Below the pieces are notes generated by a model. It saw nothing but the letters and a program-made list of their open reading frames with translations. It was not told the origin of the DNA and did not search any database. Made by a program: the position numbers and the translations under genes. Shown here piece by piece: positions 13,635-25,546 of a stretch of 64,000 nt of DNA; position 1 is the stretch's first letter, and each line of letters opens with the position of its first letter. Source of the DNA: Rotaria socialis (Eukaryota; Rotifera; Eurotatoria; Philodinida; Philodinidae); assembly GCA_905331475.1 (NCBI GenBank), contig CAJNYU010002266.1, forward strand, positions 186,001 to 250,000, read 5' to 3'.

Positions 13635-14635
13635 TATTAATTTGTTCTTTGACTCCTGATATAACTTTTTTTTTGCACTGTCTGATCTTTCTCTTTGTAG
13701 GTTGTTATCTATTTCTTGTTTTCTTCGGTTCGATTCAACGTGCATGAATTATGTTTACAGTTATGCGAATGATTTGGTTACCCTTGAATCTGAAGAAATA
13801 AAAGATAAATGAACAACATTTAGGCTTCAGTTGAATAATAAACTTTGTTGTGTTATAAATATTTTGTACATACTATATAGATCCACTTTCTTTTAAATTG
13901 AAAGTTCTCGAACAGCTGATAGAGACTTAAATTTTAAGCTTTGATGATAGTCTAGTTTCTATTTCGCAATACTATTTAATTTAATTATTCTTAACAGATT
14001 GAATGATACGAATGTAGACGACCACGATTTATTGTAGTTAAGTTTTATTGATATTTCAATTCATATATTTTGATCAAAACTCTTATAAATGCCCAAAAAT
14101 CAAAATTTCAGAACAAAAATTCTTCATTTATCATGGAGAACTTGATAGATGAGACTGACGCTTGCAGATATTTAAAAATTTTATTTTTGCGTATTATGAT
14201 TCAAACTTTTCAGTATACTTCTTGTCCTAGATATCTTCAGGCGAAACACAAGAAGTTTATCGGTAATATTAATATTTGAGTACATACATTTCTTTCCAAA
14301 ATTTCTCGAAGTTAATAAACTGTTAACTCATTATGTCATACTAGAATTTCAATATTTAAACTCTACAAAGGCAGATTTTATAATCAATATTGTACACATA
14401 ATATCATCCGGCCTATTCATTTCAAAGATTGATTTTTCCATGTTCATATCAACAATGAAAAACCTCACTTCTAAACATAGGCTACCTAAGCATCTTGTTT
14501 ATTTCAATGAAAGAAAAATTCATTACTGATAAATAATTACAGCACGCACAAAGATTACAATCCAAAGAATAACATAAAAATGCTGAATAAGTTCAAGGAA
14601 ATGCACAGCATAACTATTATTATAATTCAAGTTAA
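13635..14635. other. Intergenic between sHSP genes A and B
   Basis: About 1 kb of AT-rich sequence with no supported coding region. It holds the distal promoter of gene A and the 3' flank of gene B. It does not match the flanks of genes B and C, unlike the coding parts. Confidence 0.45.
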
Positions 14636-15595
14636 TTATTTATCACCTTCTTTTTTCTCTGCCTCAATTGGTTTTGGAGTTTCCTTTTGTTCAACAAATG
14701 GAGCTTCAATCTTCAATTGACCATCGTCTGTTAAATGAGATTGAAGTTGGTCGATTTGTGTACCAGGTGGTAATGTTGTTGATTTAAAGAAGAACGAGCG
14801 TTCAGAACGATTTTTATCTTTATGTCGATGTTCACCTTGCACGATAAGTTCATTGTTTTTTACCGAGACCTTGATTTCTTGTGGTTTGCAATCTTTCATT
14901 CCGACAGTTAATTCCAATTGTTTTTGATTATTACCTTTGTCAACAATACGAGGTTCAAAGTCGGAACCACCCAAGAATCCAGTATAATCAAAGAATGGGT
15001 CACGATACGAACCGAATTGTGCCAGACTTTGAGTGTCGGTACTAGCTTGTTGAAGTCGTTGTTCTGCTTCAGGATTTTTGATCGGTACTTCGATAACAAA
15101 CATATTATTTGGAGTTACATACGAAGCCAAATGAGTTGCATCTATACGACAACAACAAAAAACAAGGTAAATAAAATGATTTGACATTGGCTGATTTTAT
15201 TGCGTACCAGCATGTTCAGGTAGTTCATACGATTTTCGAAGTTCTCGAGTATGAAAATCGCCATCAGGTTGTCGATCTTCTTGTTTGGCTTCGACAATGA
15301 CTTTTCGACCTTCGACTTTAGTTTTAATCGACTCTGGATTGAATCCAGCCACATTAAGTTGAACACGAAATTTCTCTGCATGTGGTCTCGTCGATCCTGG
15401 GTGATTGTTTCGATGATGATGATGTGCTAATCGAAGCGGCTCATCGACCCATCGGAATGCATTAGGTTGAATGGAGAGAGCTGCTGGAAATGTATCGAAA
15501 TCTCGCCATGGATCGAAGAAATCAAGTTGATCACCAAAGAAACGATCAAATGGATCATCGAATAAGCGATAACGACGAATTGGAAAGAATGACAT
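14636..15595 (-). CDS. Small heat shock protein B, two alpha-crystallin domains
   Basis: Exons 15595-15208 and 15141-14636 splice at the same codon as gene A (a Gly/Asp codon after PEHA, phase 1) to give 297 residues. Exon 1 encodes the same protein as gene A, residue for residue as far as I can read it. Exon 2 differs only by a handful of residues and by the tail, which ends EAEKKEGDK here. Domain order is disordered arm with a short His run (AHHHHRNNH), crystallin domain 1, linker with FGSYRDPFFDYTGF, and crystallin domain 2. The linker resembles the N-terminal arm of a single-domain sHSP, suggesting an internal duplication or fusion of two sHSP units. Upstream lie a TATA box and a perfect heat-shock element. 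Confidence 0.93.
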
Positions 15596-15696
15596 TGTTA
15601 TATTCAAGCGAAAGTTATCGTAGAAGTAGAGCTGAAATAATTATGTAGTTGTGAATGAATATTCAAATGAACGTTGTCGATAAAGAAGCTCAGACA

Positions 15697-15764
15697 TATT
15701 TATATAGAGGGAGAAATCAGGGTACGAGAAAGCTATAGTAGTTTAGGAACATTCTCGAAGCTTC
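15697..15764 (-). promoter_or_regulatory. sHSP B promoter: TATA box plus perfect four-unit heat-shock element
   Basis: GAA, TTC, GAA and TTC triplets occur at exact two-base spacing across 15747-15764, a textbook heat-shock factor site. Toward the gene, TATATAAA reads on the minus strand at about 15697-15706, roughly 100 nt before the ATG at 15595. Strong heat-inducible promoter by inference. Confidence 0.8.
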
Positions 15765-17179
15765 TTGTCTGCTCTTCACAATCTAGGGTGTTCTCTTTCT
15801 GTGTTTTTTCTCTTTTCTGCCTCTCTTTGAATACTTATTTTCTTTTTCTGCTGACAGAAATTAGAACACAGCTTTGCATACGTCATAAAAGCGGAGTATT
15901 TGAAGTTTACAAGTTTTCTAAGGGTCATAAATAGATGTTACATAGTGAAGTTTTAGTATTCTTCATAAATTTATTTGTCAAATTTATTTTCCATTTGAAA
16001 TATTGCTATTCAAAGAAAAGAAAAAGATACCTGTATGACATGATGTTTTTTTTGACCCCTACAGTAATTTTATGTAAAACAAGGCGGGATTTATTTTTAA
16101 ATTGATCGACTTTGACGAACAGGAATGTGTTTTAGAAATATCAAAAGAATATTTATACGAAATGTATTTATGTAAAATCCGACGAGAATGATTTTAAACA
16201 GATGATGCCTTGTATTTGGCATCTAGCATAAAACTAACCTAGTTGCAATAATTCCAATGATGTTGTAACTGAGATTCTATTAGTAATTAATGTTTACTCA
16301 ATATTTTATTCTTCTTTATTAATCGAAAAGTTTAAATGCATTGGATAGAGTTCAAAGTTGTTTTCTCACTATCGGTATTTGCATTTGTGTCTATCATACT
16401 TCTCTTTCTACAGCTAATCAGTATTATCAAAAGATACGACATCCAGAGGAAATGTTTTATTTAGATATTTCTAATTTTATCAGTGATAAGACTAACCAAA
16501 TTCATTGTTTTGATATCTTTATATACTACTCCTCGAGTACAATACACAACCTTGGGAAACATTTCACGTGAACACACTTTTTCAACGTATACATTCTGAC
16601 TTGTTGAATGTAAGGGCAAAAGATTGTTGTGAATGATTCAATAATTTAGTTAGATTCTCGCGATAAAGGCTGTGCGTATGCATTGGCATCTTTTGTCTCT
16701 ACATTTGTTTTGCATATGAATATTCCAGGTAAAATAGCAAGTATGAAAACGAATATCGTTTTCTTAGTAAGAATCACAAAAGAAACGCAAAAGAAGAAAA
16801 AAGACTAGATGAGCCATCGGATTCGCAGAAACGTCAATGACGTCACGCTGTTGAATTATTTCGACCTGCAGAAAATAAAAAATTGTACGATATTTTCACG
16901 ATTCTTGTTAATGATGTGTTCGATGATCAGCGACCATTTAAGATTGTCAGTGGGATAAAAACGAGAAATATTTAAAAAAATTTATACTTGAGAACCGTGC
17001 ACTGTACTCTAAGTTTACATATCATAAAATGTCAAGTTATGCAAAAGAATGAAAACAAGATATTAAATAAGAATTCGTTTTTAGTTTATTACGTATCTAA
17101 GTAAGAAGTAGCAACAACAAAAAAGAGGTAATATACAAAAAAACACATGCCGTTGTTCAGTGCTTCATTATTCACCATG
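15765..17179. other. Intergenic between sHSP genes B and C
   Basis: AT-rich with pyrimidine-rich patches. I found no convincing gene; the open frames here have no recognisable features. Confidence 0.45.
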
Positions 17180-18121
17180 TTACTTTTTTTCTACTTCAAT
17201 TGATCTTACAGTTTCCTTTTTTTCAACAAATGGAGCTTCAATCTTCAATTGACCATCGTCTGTTAAATGAGATTGAAGTTGATCGATTTGTGTACCAGGT
17301 GGTAATGTTGTTGATTTGAAGAAGAACGAGCGTTCTGAACGATTTTCATCGTTGTGTCGATGTTCACCTTGCACGATAAGTTCATTGTTTTTTACCGAGA
17401 CCTTGATTTCTTGCGGTTTGTAATCTTTCATTCCGACAGTTAATTCCAATTGTTTTTGATTATTACCTTTGTCAACAATACGAGATTGAAAGTCGGAACC
17501 ACCCAAGAATCCAGTATAATCAAAGAATGGGTCACGATACGAACCGAATTGTGCTAGACTTTGAGTGTCGGTACTAGCTTGTTGAAGTCGTCGTTCTGCT
17601 TCGGGATTTTTGATCGGTACTTCGATAACCAACATGTTATTTGGAGTTACATACGAAGCCAAATGAGTTGCATCTATAACACAACAACAAAAAACAAGGT
17701 AAATATAAAGATTTGACATTGAATGATTTTATTACGTACCAGCATGTTCAGGTAGTTCATACGATTTTCGAAGTTCTCGAGTATGAAAATCGCCATCAGG
17801 TTGTCGATCTTCTTGTTTGGCTTCGACAATGACTTTTCGACCTTCGACTTTAGTTTTAATCGACTCTGGATTGAATCCAGCCACATTAAGTTGAACACGA
17901 AATTTCTCTGCATGTAGTCCCGGTGATGTTGGTTGAGCAATTCGATTATTTGCTAATCGAAGTGGCTCATTGATCCATCGAAATGCATTTGGTTGAATGG
18001 AGAGAGCTGCTGGAAATGTATCGAAGTCTCGCCATGGATCGAAGAAATCAAGTTGATCACCGAAGAAACGATCAAATGGATCATTGAATAAACGATAACG
18101 ACGAATTGGAAAGAATGACAT
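17180..18121 (-). CDS. Small heat shock protein C, two alpha-crystallin domains
   Basis: Exons 18121-17740 and 17673-17180, same intron site, 291 residues. It is very close to genes A and B but separable: residues after FRW read INEPLRLANNRIAQPTSPG in place of the His-rich stretch, the domain 2 lead is MKDYKPQEI rather than MKDCKPQEI, and the tail ends TVRSIEVEKK. The 5' untranslated region (about 18122-18200) is clearly homologous to that of gene B (15596-15675), so B and C share promoter ancestry whereas A does not. Role as for the other members: ATP-independent chaperone, probably induced by heat or drying through the element just upstream. Confidence 0.93.
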
Positions 18122-18224
18122 TGTTATATTCAAGCGAAAGTTATCGTAGAAATAGAGCTGAAAGGATTATGCAGTTGTGAATGAATATTCAAATGAATGC
18201 TGTAGACACCGATACTCAGTCACA

Positions 18225-18286
18225 TTTATATCAAGACGAAACGAAGGCAATTAGAATGTGGTAACTTTATCAGGAACATTCTCGAA
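18225..18286 (-). promoter_or_regulatory. sHSP C promoter: TATA box and three-unit heat-shock element
   Basis: GAA, TTC and GAA at two-base spacing occupy 18274-18286, matching the first three units of the gene B element. TATAAA reads on the minus strand at 18225-18230, about 105 nt before the start codon. Confidence 0.75.
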
Positions 18287-19259
18287 TACTCTACTTTGAT
18301 CGGTGTCATTCGCGATTCTCTTTTTATCTTTTTTTGCTTTCCTCTTGTCTCGTTTGCTTTCTGCGCTTGGATTTTTTCTCTTTTCTGTAGGTAAACAAGG
18401 ATAGTGGTGAATGCATGTTTTTGAAAGAATGCATGCGGTATTTTTAAGGTTATTGTGGGGTGATGCAGTCTTATATTACCATCTGCAAAGTTCGTTATGA
18501 TTTTGTGTTCGACGGTATTCTCGTTAGGCAATACTTGCCAAGACTAAAAGAACTACTGGTTCCTGTTAGTGTTATGTGGATTATACAACATATAAATATA
18601 TTTTTCTTATAGGAATATTACCAAACGCTTATCTTGTAAAAACGTATATTTTGGTTGTTGGAGGAAATTTAACACCATCTCATTCTGTTTTTGTTATTCA
18701 ATATGTTTGCTTTGTTCTGACCAATAATAATCATTCTCACCAAAGATAAACAAGAAATATATCGCAAGGAACTTTAGTCAATGTAGTTTGAGGTTTCGTT
18801 TACACCAAAGAATATTTCGAAAAGTTTATGCTGTTAGTTGCCAATTTAGTTTATGAAGTGTTTATAGAATGAAATATGAAAAGTTTTGTATAGAACATAT
18901 TTTGTGTCGTTTATCGTTTTTGTCGGTACAGATGTAACATAAAATGACAAGATTTTGTAACATTTTTCTACTAAAACAACACTTCTTCAAATTAACTTAT
19001 GTTATTCAAATTTTGATTAAAGAAAAATACGCCTCACAGTCATATAATTTACACATCTCATGCGATAATCATAATCTGTATGCTATCAGTTCAGTCTTGA
19101 GAAAAAAGCGTAGACAACAGTATTTTTAAATTCTTTTATTTATGCCTCGAGCAAGCAATCAATAAACTACATAGCATAAAACATATAGAATATGATAGAA
19201 TAAGTGTGTATATATGTGTCTCAATGTCTTTCGATTTGCATTGAATTTCAGCAGTTTTA
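18287..19259. other. Intergenic between sHSP genes C and D
   Basis: AT-rich. A pyrimidine-rich stretch lies at about 18310-18385. No gene found. Confidence 0.45.
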
Positions 19260-20171
19260 TCAATCAATAAGTGGAACATCAATTTTCAATTGGCCATCAT
19301 CTGTGAAAGTAGATTGAATAAGGTCAACTTGTGCACCACGTGGTAATGTTGTTGTTTTAAAGAAATATGATCGTTCAAAGCGAGTTCCATCGTTATATCG
19401 ATGTTCACCTCGAACACTCAATATATTAAATTTTACTGATAATTTGATTTCTTCTGGTTTATAATCTTTCATGCTAACGGTTAATTCCAATTGTTTTTGA
19501 TTATTTCCTTTATCAACAATACGACGTTGAAAATCGGAGCTACCCAAAAATCCAGCATCATCTAAAGCTGAAACGTTCTGATCACTAAATCGAACCAGAC
19601 TTCGACTGTCAGTTTTGACTTGTTCAAGTCGGCGTTCTGTTTCAGGCTTTGTTATTGGTACTTCGATAAACAACATGTTGTTTGGCGCTACATGTGAAAC
19701 CAAATCATTGGCATCTATAAAACAATCAATAAGCATATTTGAATTTAAAATTATCCTTCGTTACATACTAGCATATCCTGGAAGTTCGTATGATTTTCGA
19801 AATTCTCGAAGTTGAAAATCACCACGTGCCTCTCGATCCTCTTCTTTGGCTTCGACAATTATTTTGGAACCTTCAAGTCTTGTTCTGACTGATTCAGGTT
19901 TGAATCCGCTCACATCAAGTTGAACACGAAACTTTTCTGGCGGAGGAATTCGTCTTGGTGGTGGAAGACTTGTAGTATTACTTGATACATTTGTTGATCT
20001 ATATCGTATTCGTTCATGTTCTTTGATCCATCGAAATGATCTCGTCGCCGGAGGAAACGGTGGAAACAAACCAATATCAAACCATGGATCAAAGAAATCA
20101 ATGGGATACAAAAAGAATGGATCTAATGGATCATCCCAAAAAGGATAACGGTACCATGGAAGTAATGACAT
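19260..20171 (-). CDS. Small heat shock protein D, two alpha-crystallin domains, divergent
   Basis: Exons 20171-19769 and 19714-19260 share the conserved intron position (phase 1 within crystallin domain 1) and give 285 residues. The arm differs strongly from genes A-C: MSLLPWYRYPFWDDPLDPF, then a Pro-rich stretch. Domain 1 begins EKFRVQLDVSGFKPESV. The linker keeps the DKGNNQKQLELTV entry into domain 2, which reads MKDYKPEEIKLSVKFNIL. The protein stops at LKIDVPLID with almost no tail, unlike A-C. A TATA-like run sits at about 20237-20248, but I see no clean GAA/TTC heat-shock element, so it may be constitutive or use a more distant site. Confidence 0.92.
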
Positions 20172-20816
20172 CAGTGATACTATGACTTAATAGGTCACAA
20201 CGGTGTGCTAAAAACGTCTAGCTCATTTAAATATGCAGACTATATATACACATAGATCTACGGTGATCTTACAAAGCTGAGATCTAATATCAAAAGATTT
20301 CTTAAATAAATCTCTCAAAACCACATATATATTTTTTGTCTTTTGCCTCTTTCATCGCGTGAAACTTGGTTGTTTTTGTACGTAGTTCTCACTTCTATTT
20401 AAATGTTATAAACCTGTCAAAATAGCAAAATATTTATGAAAAAAGGTGAGACGCGAGATGCTTAATAGTTAATCTTTTGTTGTTTTGATCCAGAAAAAAT
20501 ATGATACGATAACAAAAATAAATATCAAAAGACATTGCACCACGTATGATTTATAGGGTGACATATTTTCAGCGTGGTTACCGAACATTGTTGTCGTTTT
20601 GTCTTAAGAAAAATCTACTTTCTCAAAATTCAATCAAATATTTATTTTTGGATTGTTTAGAAGAAAGCAAAGACATTATAAGTAATCATTTTTATATATC
20701 TAGATTTTATTCATATGATGCATAAATAAATAGGTTTTTATATAAGCAAAAAAGAAGAGCTATAAAAAAAAAATATATATATATATATATATATTATGTT
20801 TTGATATAATATTTGT
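20172..20816. other. Intergenic between sHSP genes D and E
   Basis: Contains the promoter of gene D and an AT dinucleotide repeat at about 20768-20794. No coding signal. Confidence 0.5.
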
Positions 20817-21815
20817 TTAAAATTGACGTTGAATTTCAGTTGAGAACGTTTTATTAGGCTCAGTAAATGGTGCTTCGATTTCTAGTTGTCCATCATTGCT
20901 AAAGAATGATTGAAGTTGTTCGATTTGTGTACCTGGTGGTAATGTAATTGATTTCGTTAGAAATGATCGTTCAGAACGATTTATATCATTGTAAACATTT
21001 TCAGCTTGTACAATAAGTTCATTATTTTTTATTGAAACTTTAATTTGTTCAGGTCGATAATTTTTCACTGCTAACGACATTTTTAATTGTTTCTGCCCAT
21101 TGTTTATATCGATGATACGTGGATGAAAGTCGTTTGATACAACAAAACGATTATAATCAAAAAATGGATCACGAAATTGACCGAATTGTGAAAGAGTATT
21201 AGTCTCTAATTGTACTTGCGATGGGCGACGTTCAATACGTGGATTATTCACTGGAACTTCCATAACAAACATATTATTCGGTGAAACATACGAAGCCAAC
21301 TCAGATGCATCTATAGTTCAAAAAATTATATAATACTTAAATTTTACATAGAGCTTTTGCTTTTTGTACTAACCAGCATGTTCGGGAAGATCATATGTTT
21401 TTCGAATTTCACGAATACTATAATCACCAGAAGATTCTCGATCTTCTTGTTTAGCTTCAACAATGATTTTTCGACCTTCTACTCGTGTCCTGATAGTTTC
21501 CGGATTAAATCCAGCAACATTGAGTTGAACACGAAATTTTTCCGAAACAGCTGGCGCTGTAAAATTTGAAACAGGAATAAGTGTATCGCCATTGCTAGCA
21601 TTCCTTGCATTGTTTGATGTTGAATGATATAATGATGACAAACGGTTTATATGACGTGGTTCATTGATCCACCGAAATGAGCTGGGTTTTGTTGAAAAAG
21701 CCGTTGAGAATGTATCAAAATCACCCCATGGATCGAAGAAATGTAATTGATCACCGAAGAATCGATCATAGGGATCATTGAATAATCGATAATGCGTTAT
21801 GGGAAAATGCACCAT
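20817..21815 (-). CDS. Small heat shock protein E, two alpha-crystallin domains
   Basis: Exons 21815-21374 and 21310-20817 splice at the shared intron site to 311 residues, the longest of the five. The arm starts MVHFPITHYRLFNDPYDRFF, and a longer Ser/Asn-rich insert precedes domain 1 (EKFRVQLNVAGFNPETI). Domain 2 reads QKQLKMSLAVKNYRPEQI and ends GQLEIEAPF, with a short tail. It is intermediate between genes A-C and D. It is the most upstream gene in the direction of transcription; no fusion or break is seen. Confidence 0.92.
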
Positions 21816-21929
21816 TTTTCACTTGATATAAGGTTAATGATAGAATTGTTTGTTGATATGTTTTTGCCAGCGATACATGTATATATATATGTCTAGGATA
21901 TGCCGTGGACTGAAAGTTAATTACGATGG

Positions 21930-21942
21930 TTCTCGACTATTC
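21930..21942 (-). promoter_or_regulatory. Probable heat-shock element upstream of sHSP E
   Basis: TTC, GAC and TTC at two-base spacing form a three-unit element with one mismatch in the middle. A TATA-like AT run lies at about 21880-21890, between it and the ATG at 21815. Position and composition parallel the elements of genes B and C. Confidence 0.45.
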
Positions 21943-22953
21943 GATAGAGAATATGAATATTTTTGTCCATTTTGTTTCTTTACCCACTACATAGGGAATA
22001 TATAACGACACATTAAACACCCACTGTTTTAACCATTTACGATGAAAAAGACTGAGAATAGATAAATATATTATATGATTTGACGTACTAAAATACCGCA
22101 TAAGTTACTGGTTGCAGCTGTGATGATTTCTCAAAGTGACAACTAGAAGAAAACGTTTTCATACGTATATACGTATATATAATCTATTCTATTTTTAACC
22201 TTGAGAATTATTGTATTCGAAAATTTATTATTATGTAATTAATACTTTTCAATTTTTTGCAGAAAATATTCGATAGTAATATATTTTAATTTAACCAAGG
22301 CTGAGACAGAAATTTATCTTCTGTCTTCTACGTATTATTGTTAGTTAGATATCTGTTTTTTTTCTAATCATTACAGAACAAAATTACAGAGTTCGCCAAT
22401 ATTTAGAATAAATAAATTATAAATAGAAATATCAAGTACAAAAAACGCTATGCTACACATTTTTTCCATAATGATTCGTAGGAGGAAGCAGTATTTTTCT
22501 CTTTATCTTTACGCAAACAAACATCTAGAGCCTCAATGGTTATTTAAGTATTTTTTATAAAAGTACAAAGGTCGATCAAAATAAGTAGTGTTCTCATGTA
22601 CCAATCCTCTATGCATTTTTTTACTGAATTTTGTATTGGTTTTAACACTTTTCATTGCCAAGCATGAATTAGGTTATTGTTGAAATAAATAATAATTGAA
22701 TATTTCATAGACTGAAATTCAGATAGTGTAAGTTACAAGAGGATTTATTAGATTTATTGAATATTTCATTACATATTCGCTATTAATCATTCAAAAAATT
22801 GAACGAAAAGTTTGTAAGAACAATAAAAATCAATTTTTTTACAAAAAAATTTATTTGAAATTAATAAAATGACTGAAGACTGTTTTTGCTTGATCATTCG
22901 TCATACCAATAACAACGAAATCAAAATCAAATTAGTTATTTTATCAAAATTTC
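21943..22953. other. Intergenic
   Basis: AT-rich with no supported gene. Confidence 0.45.
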
Positions 22954-23531
22954 CTACGAAGTTTTTTGAATAAATGAAGGTTTATTATCGTTTGGATTTA
23001 CAAATTTTTCTGGTGGTACATCTGTATTTGGTTCTTGTACCAGAAATTCGTCAAATGGTCGTGCATGAAGTTTCAAACTTTTCTCTGCTTCCAATGGTAC
23101 TGATATACGTGCCCGGGCAGTGGAGCTAATACCTGTGAGAAGTAAAAAAACAAAATTATAGATAGATTATTTCCCATGCTAAACCATACAAGGAGCTGCT
23201 AAAAGCGCGCATGTTTGTTTTTCAATTACACCAAACGATGATTCATTTATGTTTTCTAATTATGATAAGAAAAATATTGAATGTTTTAAAGCAAAATATT
23301 AATCAAATAAACTGTTAAAAAAATTAGCAGAAACTCAAATCAAATGAAGAACTAGATACCTGTGGCACGCTTGTGAATGATTTTGACACTTTCTGAGTTT
23401 ATTGTTTCTTCCACATTCGCGGAAGATATTGGCAAAACTTTTTCATTCTCATCAAAAGTTTCTGATACTTGGTTAAGTTTATTATTTTGATCATCTGATT
23501 TATTGGGTTGATTTATTGTAGACGACGCCAT
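22954..23531 (-). CDS. Small hypothetical protein, two exons
   Basis: Exon 1 is 23531-23360 (ATG, then Ser/Asn/Gln-rich sequence starting MASSTINQPNKSDDQNNK) and exon 2 is 23132-22954. Donor AG|GTATCT and acceptor CACAG join in phase 1, giving 116 residues ending NDNKPSFIQKTS. The protein is hydrophilic and probably disordered, with no signal peptide, membrane helix or Cys. The second exon, with ARISVPLEAEKSLKLHARPF, looks more constrained. I do not recognise the family. Evidence for a real gene is the clean start, matching splice phase and in-frame stop. It sits just upstream of the sHSP array on the same strand; a shared stress role is only a guess. Confidence 0.55.
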
Positions 23532-24003
23532 ATCTAAAATTATTGCATACGTGTATTACATATTTATTTCACAACAAATGACATATTCATTTTTTTTCTC
23601 ACATTGAAATGACTGATTTCATCTGACTCATCTGACCTTTCAATATTAGCAAGCAAGCAACATATGATATCTGAGAAGTTATTCATAAGAGTTTAAACAT
23701 AGAGAGCGCTACAATCGCAATATTTATTCTTATAGAACAATTTTATTGTCTTTTTAATAGATTTTTCTATTGATCTCTGTGTCTTTTGTCTGACTACTTT
23801 GATCTTAAAATTACTAGAAGTTCAAAAATCCTAAAAAAAACTCTTCTAACTAGCTTCCCAAACAGCCAATCTGAAATGATCTCTTGATTCACATATGTTC
23901 TGAGTAGTTACTCTCGATGCTTTTACCGCCTACAATGCTTATTTTCTGTCGATGTCTATTACTGTTAATGTAATTAACATGCGCCTTCGGTTTTATACAT
24001 ACA
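23532..24003. other. Intergenic between divergent genes
   Basis: Likely holds the 5' regions of the small hypothetical gene (leftward) and the amidotransferase gene (rightward). No clear promoter motif. Confidence 0.4.
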
Positions 24004-25546
24004 ATGAAAACTCGAATACTGATGAATAGTATTAAAATAGGAATAACAGATTGTGCACGTTATGGAAATTATGAACGTTGGATGTTAGATGCACCAGAAA
24101 AAGTTGATCCGATTCGTTTATCTTATCATTTAAGTAATCTTGATGATATTGAAAAATGTCATGGCTTAATTTTATCTGGCGGTGAAGATGTTGATCCACG
24201 TCGGTATAAACGACCAGATCTTAGTGGACGCATTGAACTAACTGATATTGATGAAAAACGTGATGATTTTGAAATTGAAATTATTAAATATGCCTTACAA
24301 CTTAAATTGCCAATATTAGCGATTTGTCGAGGTGAGGTTGTGTTGTGTAAATTGAAAATTCGAATTCTTGATTCTTTACCTCATAGGAATGCAATTATTC
24401 AATGTTTATCATGGTGGTACATTGCTTTATGATATTCCTTCAATGACAAAAATTATTGGCCATGCTAAAATACAAGGTATTCATAATCAGAGAATCCATA
24501 GAAAAGAAACACACCTAGTCGTACCTTTGAAAAACGCATTTTTTGTGTTAAAAACAACTGCTTTATTACCATCTAATTATAAAGATCTAAAAATGGGCAC
24601 TCTATAAATGAAACTGCTTCGATATTCAATATTTTCTACTATAAATAGAGCTCTAGATAAAATTCATTAAATATCAAATAGATTTCGATAATGTTATAAT
24701 GTTTATTTGATTTGAATCTTTTTCGAAAAAAAATTCAATAATGAAGCAGCAGTAGTGATTTAAAATTCTGAGGCTACATTTCTCAACATTCATGGATCAA
24801 GTACACATACAAATGATTGTATAACGTTTTGGCAATATTGATCTTGTATCTATTTGCAATGAAGTTGAAAGATGATACGATTGACCAATCAGATTAACTT
24901 AAGAGTTATTTTTTTTGAGCTGACCTTCAAAAATTCGTTTTTATTCAAAGAACTAAGAGATTTTATTTTGTAACCTACACTAATTTCCTTATCAGGTATC
25001 TAGTTATCTGATGAAATAGATGACAATTTATTCCTCATTATCTGCACCTTTTCATGTTATGGCATGTAGAAAAATGAATTTCTCTCACGACTTATTTTTT
25101 TCAGGAGTGGATCAACGTCATGATGTTTTCGTCAGAGATGGGGCATTTCTGAAAGAAATCACTGGTTGCCTGAAAGGTGCTGTTAATTCTGCGCACCATC
25201 AATGCATTGAAAAAGTCGGTGCTAATCTAGCAGTAGTTGCTAAAGCTGAAGAATCTGTTATTGAAGCAATAGAATGGAAAGCTCCTTGTGAAAATCCATA
25301 TTTTTTAGGTGTTCAAGTAAGATGGAAAAAACGTTTCTTCTATAGATATCCATCACTTTTTATATATAGTGGCATCCCGAACGAATGGTCGATCAAACAA
25401 GTCCGTTTTCATGCAATATTCGACAAGCATTTTTAGATTCTAGCATTAAATACGAGGAAAGAATATTATCATCAGAGAACGATATCAATCACAAAATTGA
25501 ACTGCAAGATATCGATGAAATTGAAAATAAACCACCGTTAACATAA
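24004..25546 (+). CDS. Class I glutamine amidotransferase, gamma-glutamyl-GABA hydrolase (peptidase C26) family
   Basis: Four exons (24004-24331, 24387-24476, 25105-25316, 25370-25546) join in phases 1, 1 and 0 to 268 residues; PuuD-type enzymes are about 250. Visible family landmarks in order: GLILSGGEDVDPRRY near the start, the nucleophile elbow AICRGMQLFNVYHGGTL with the catalytic Cys, SAHHQCIEKVG, and FLGVQWHPERM with the catalytic His and Glu. The elbow and the HPE motif are each assembled across an intron. The family hydrolyses gamma-glutamyl amide bonds in putrescine degradation and related reactions; the actual substrate here is unknown. Sequence style (CRGMQLxNV, GGTLxxDIP) is bacterial, so acquisition from bacteria followed by intron gain is plausible. 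Intron 2 is unusually long (628 nt). ATG at 24022 is an alternative start. Confidence 0.85.

Noticed and set aside
14908..15184. Overlapping frames on both strands inside the sHSP genes
   Set aside because: Shadows of the strongly coding sHSP frames; the alternative translations have no family features and include the intron.
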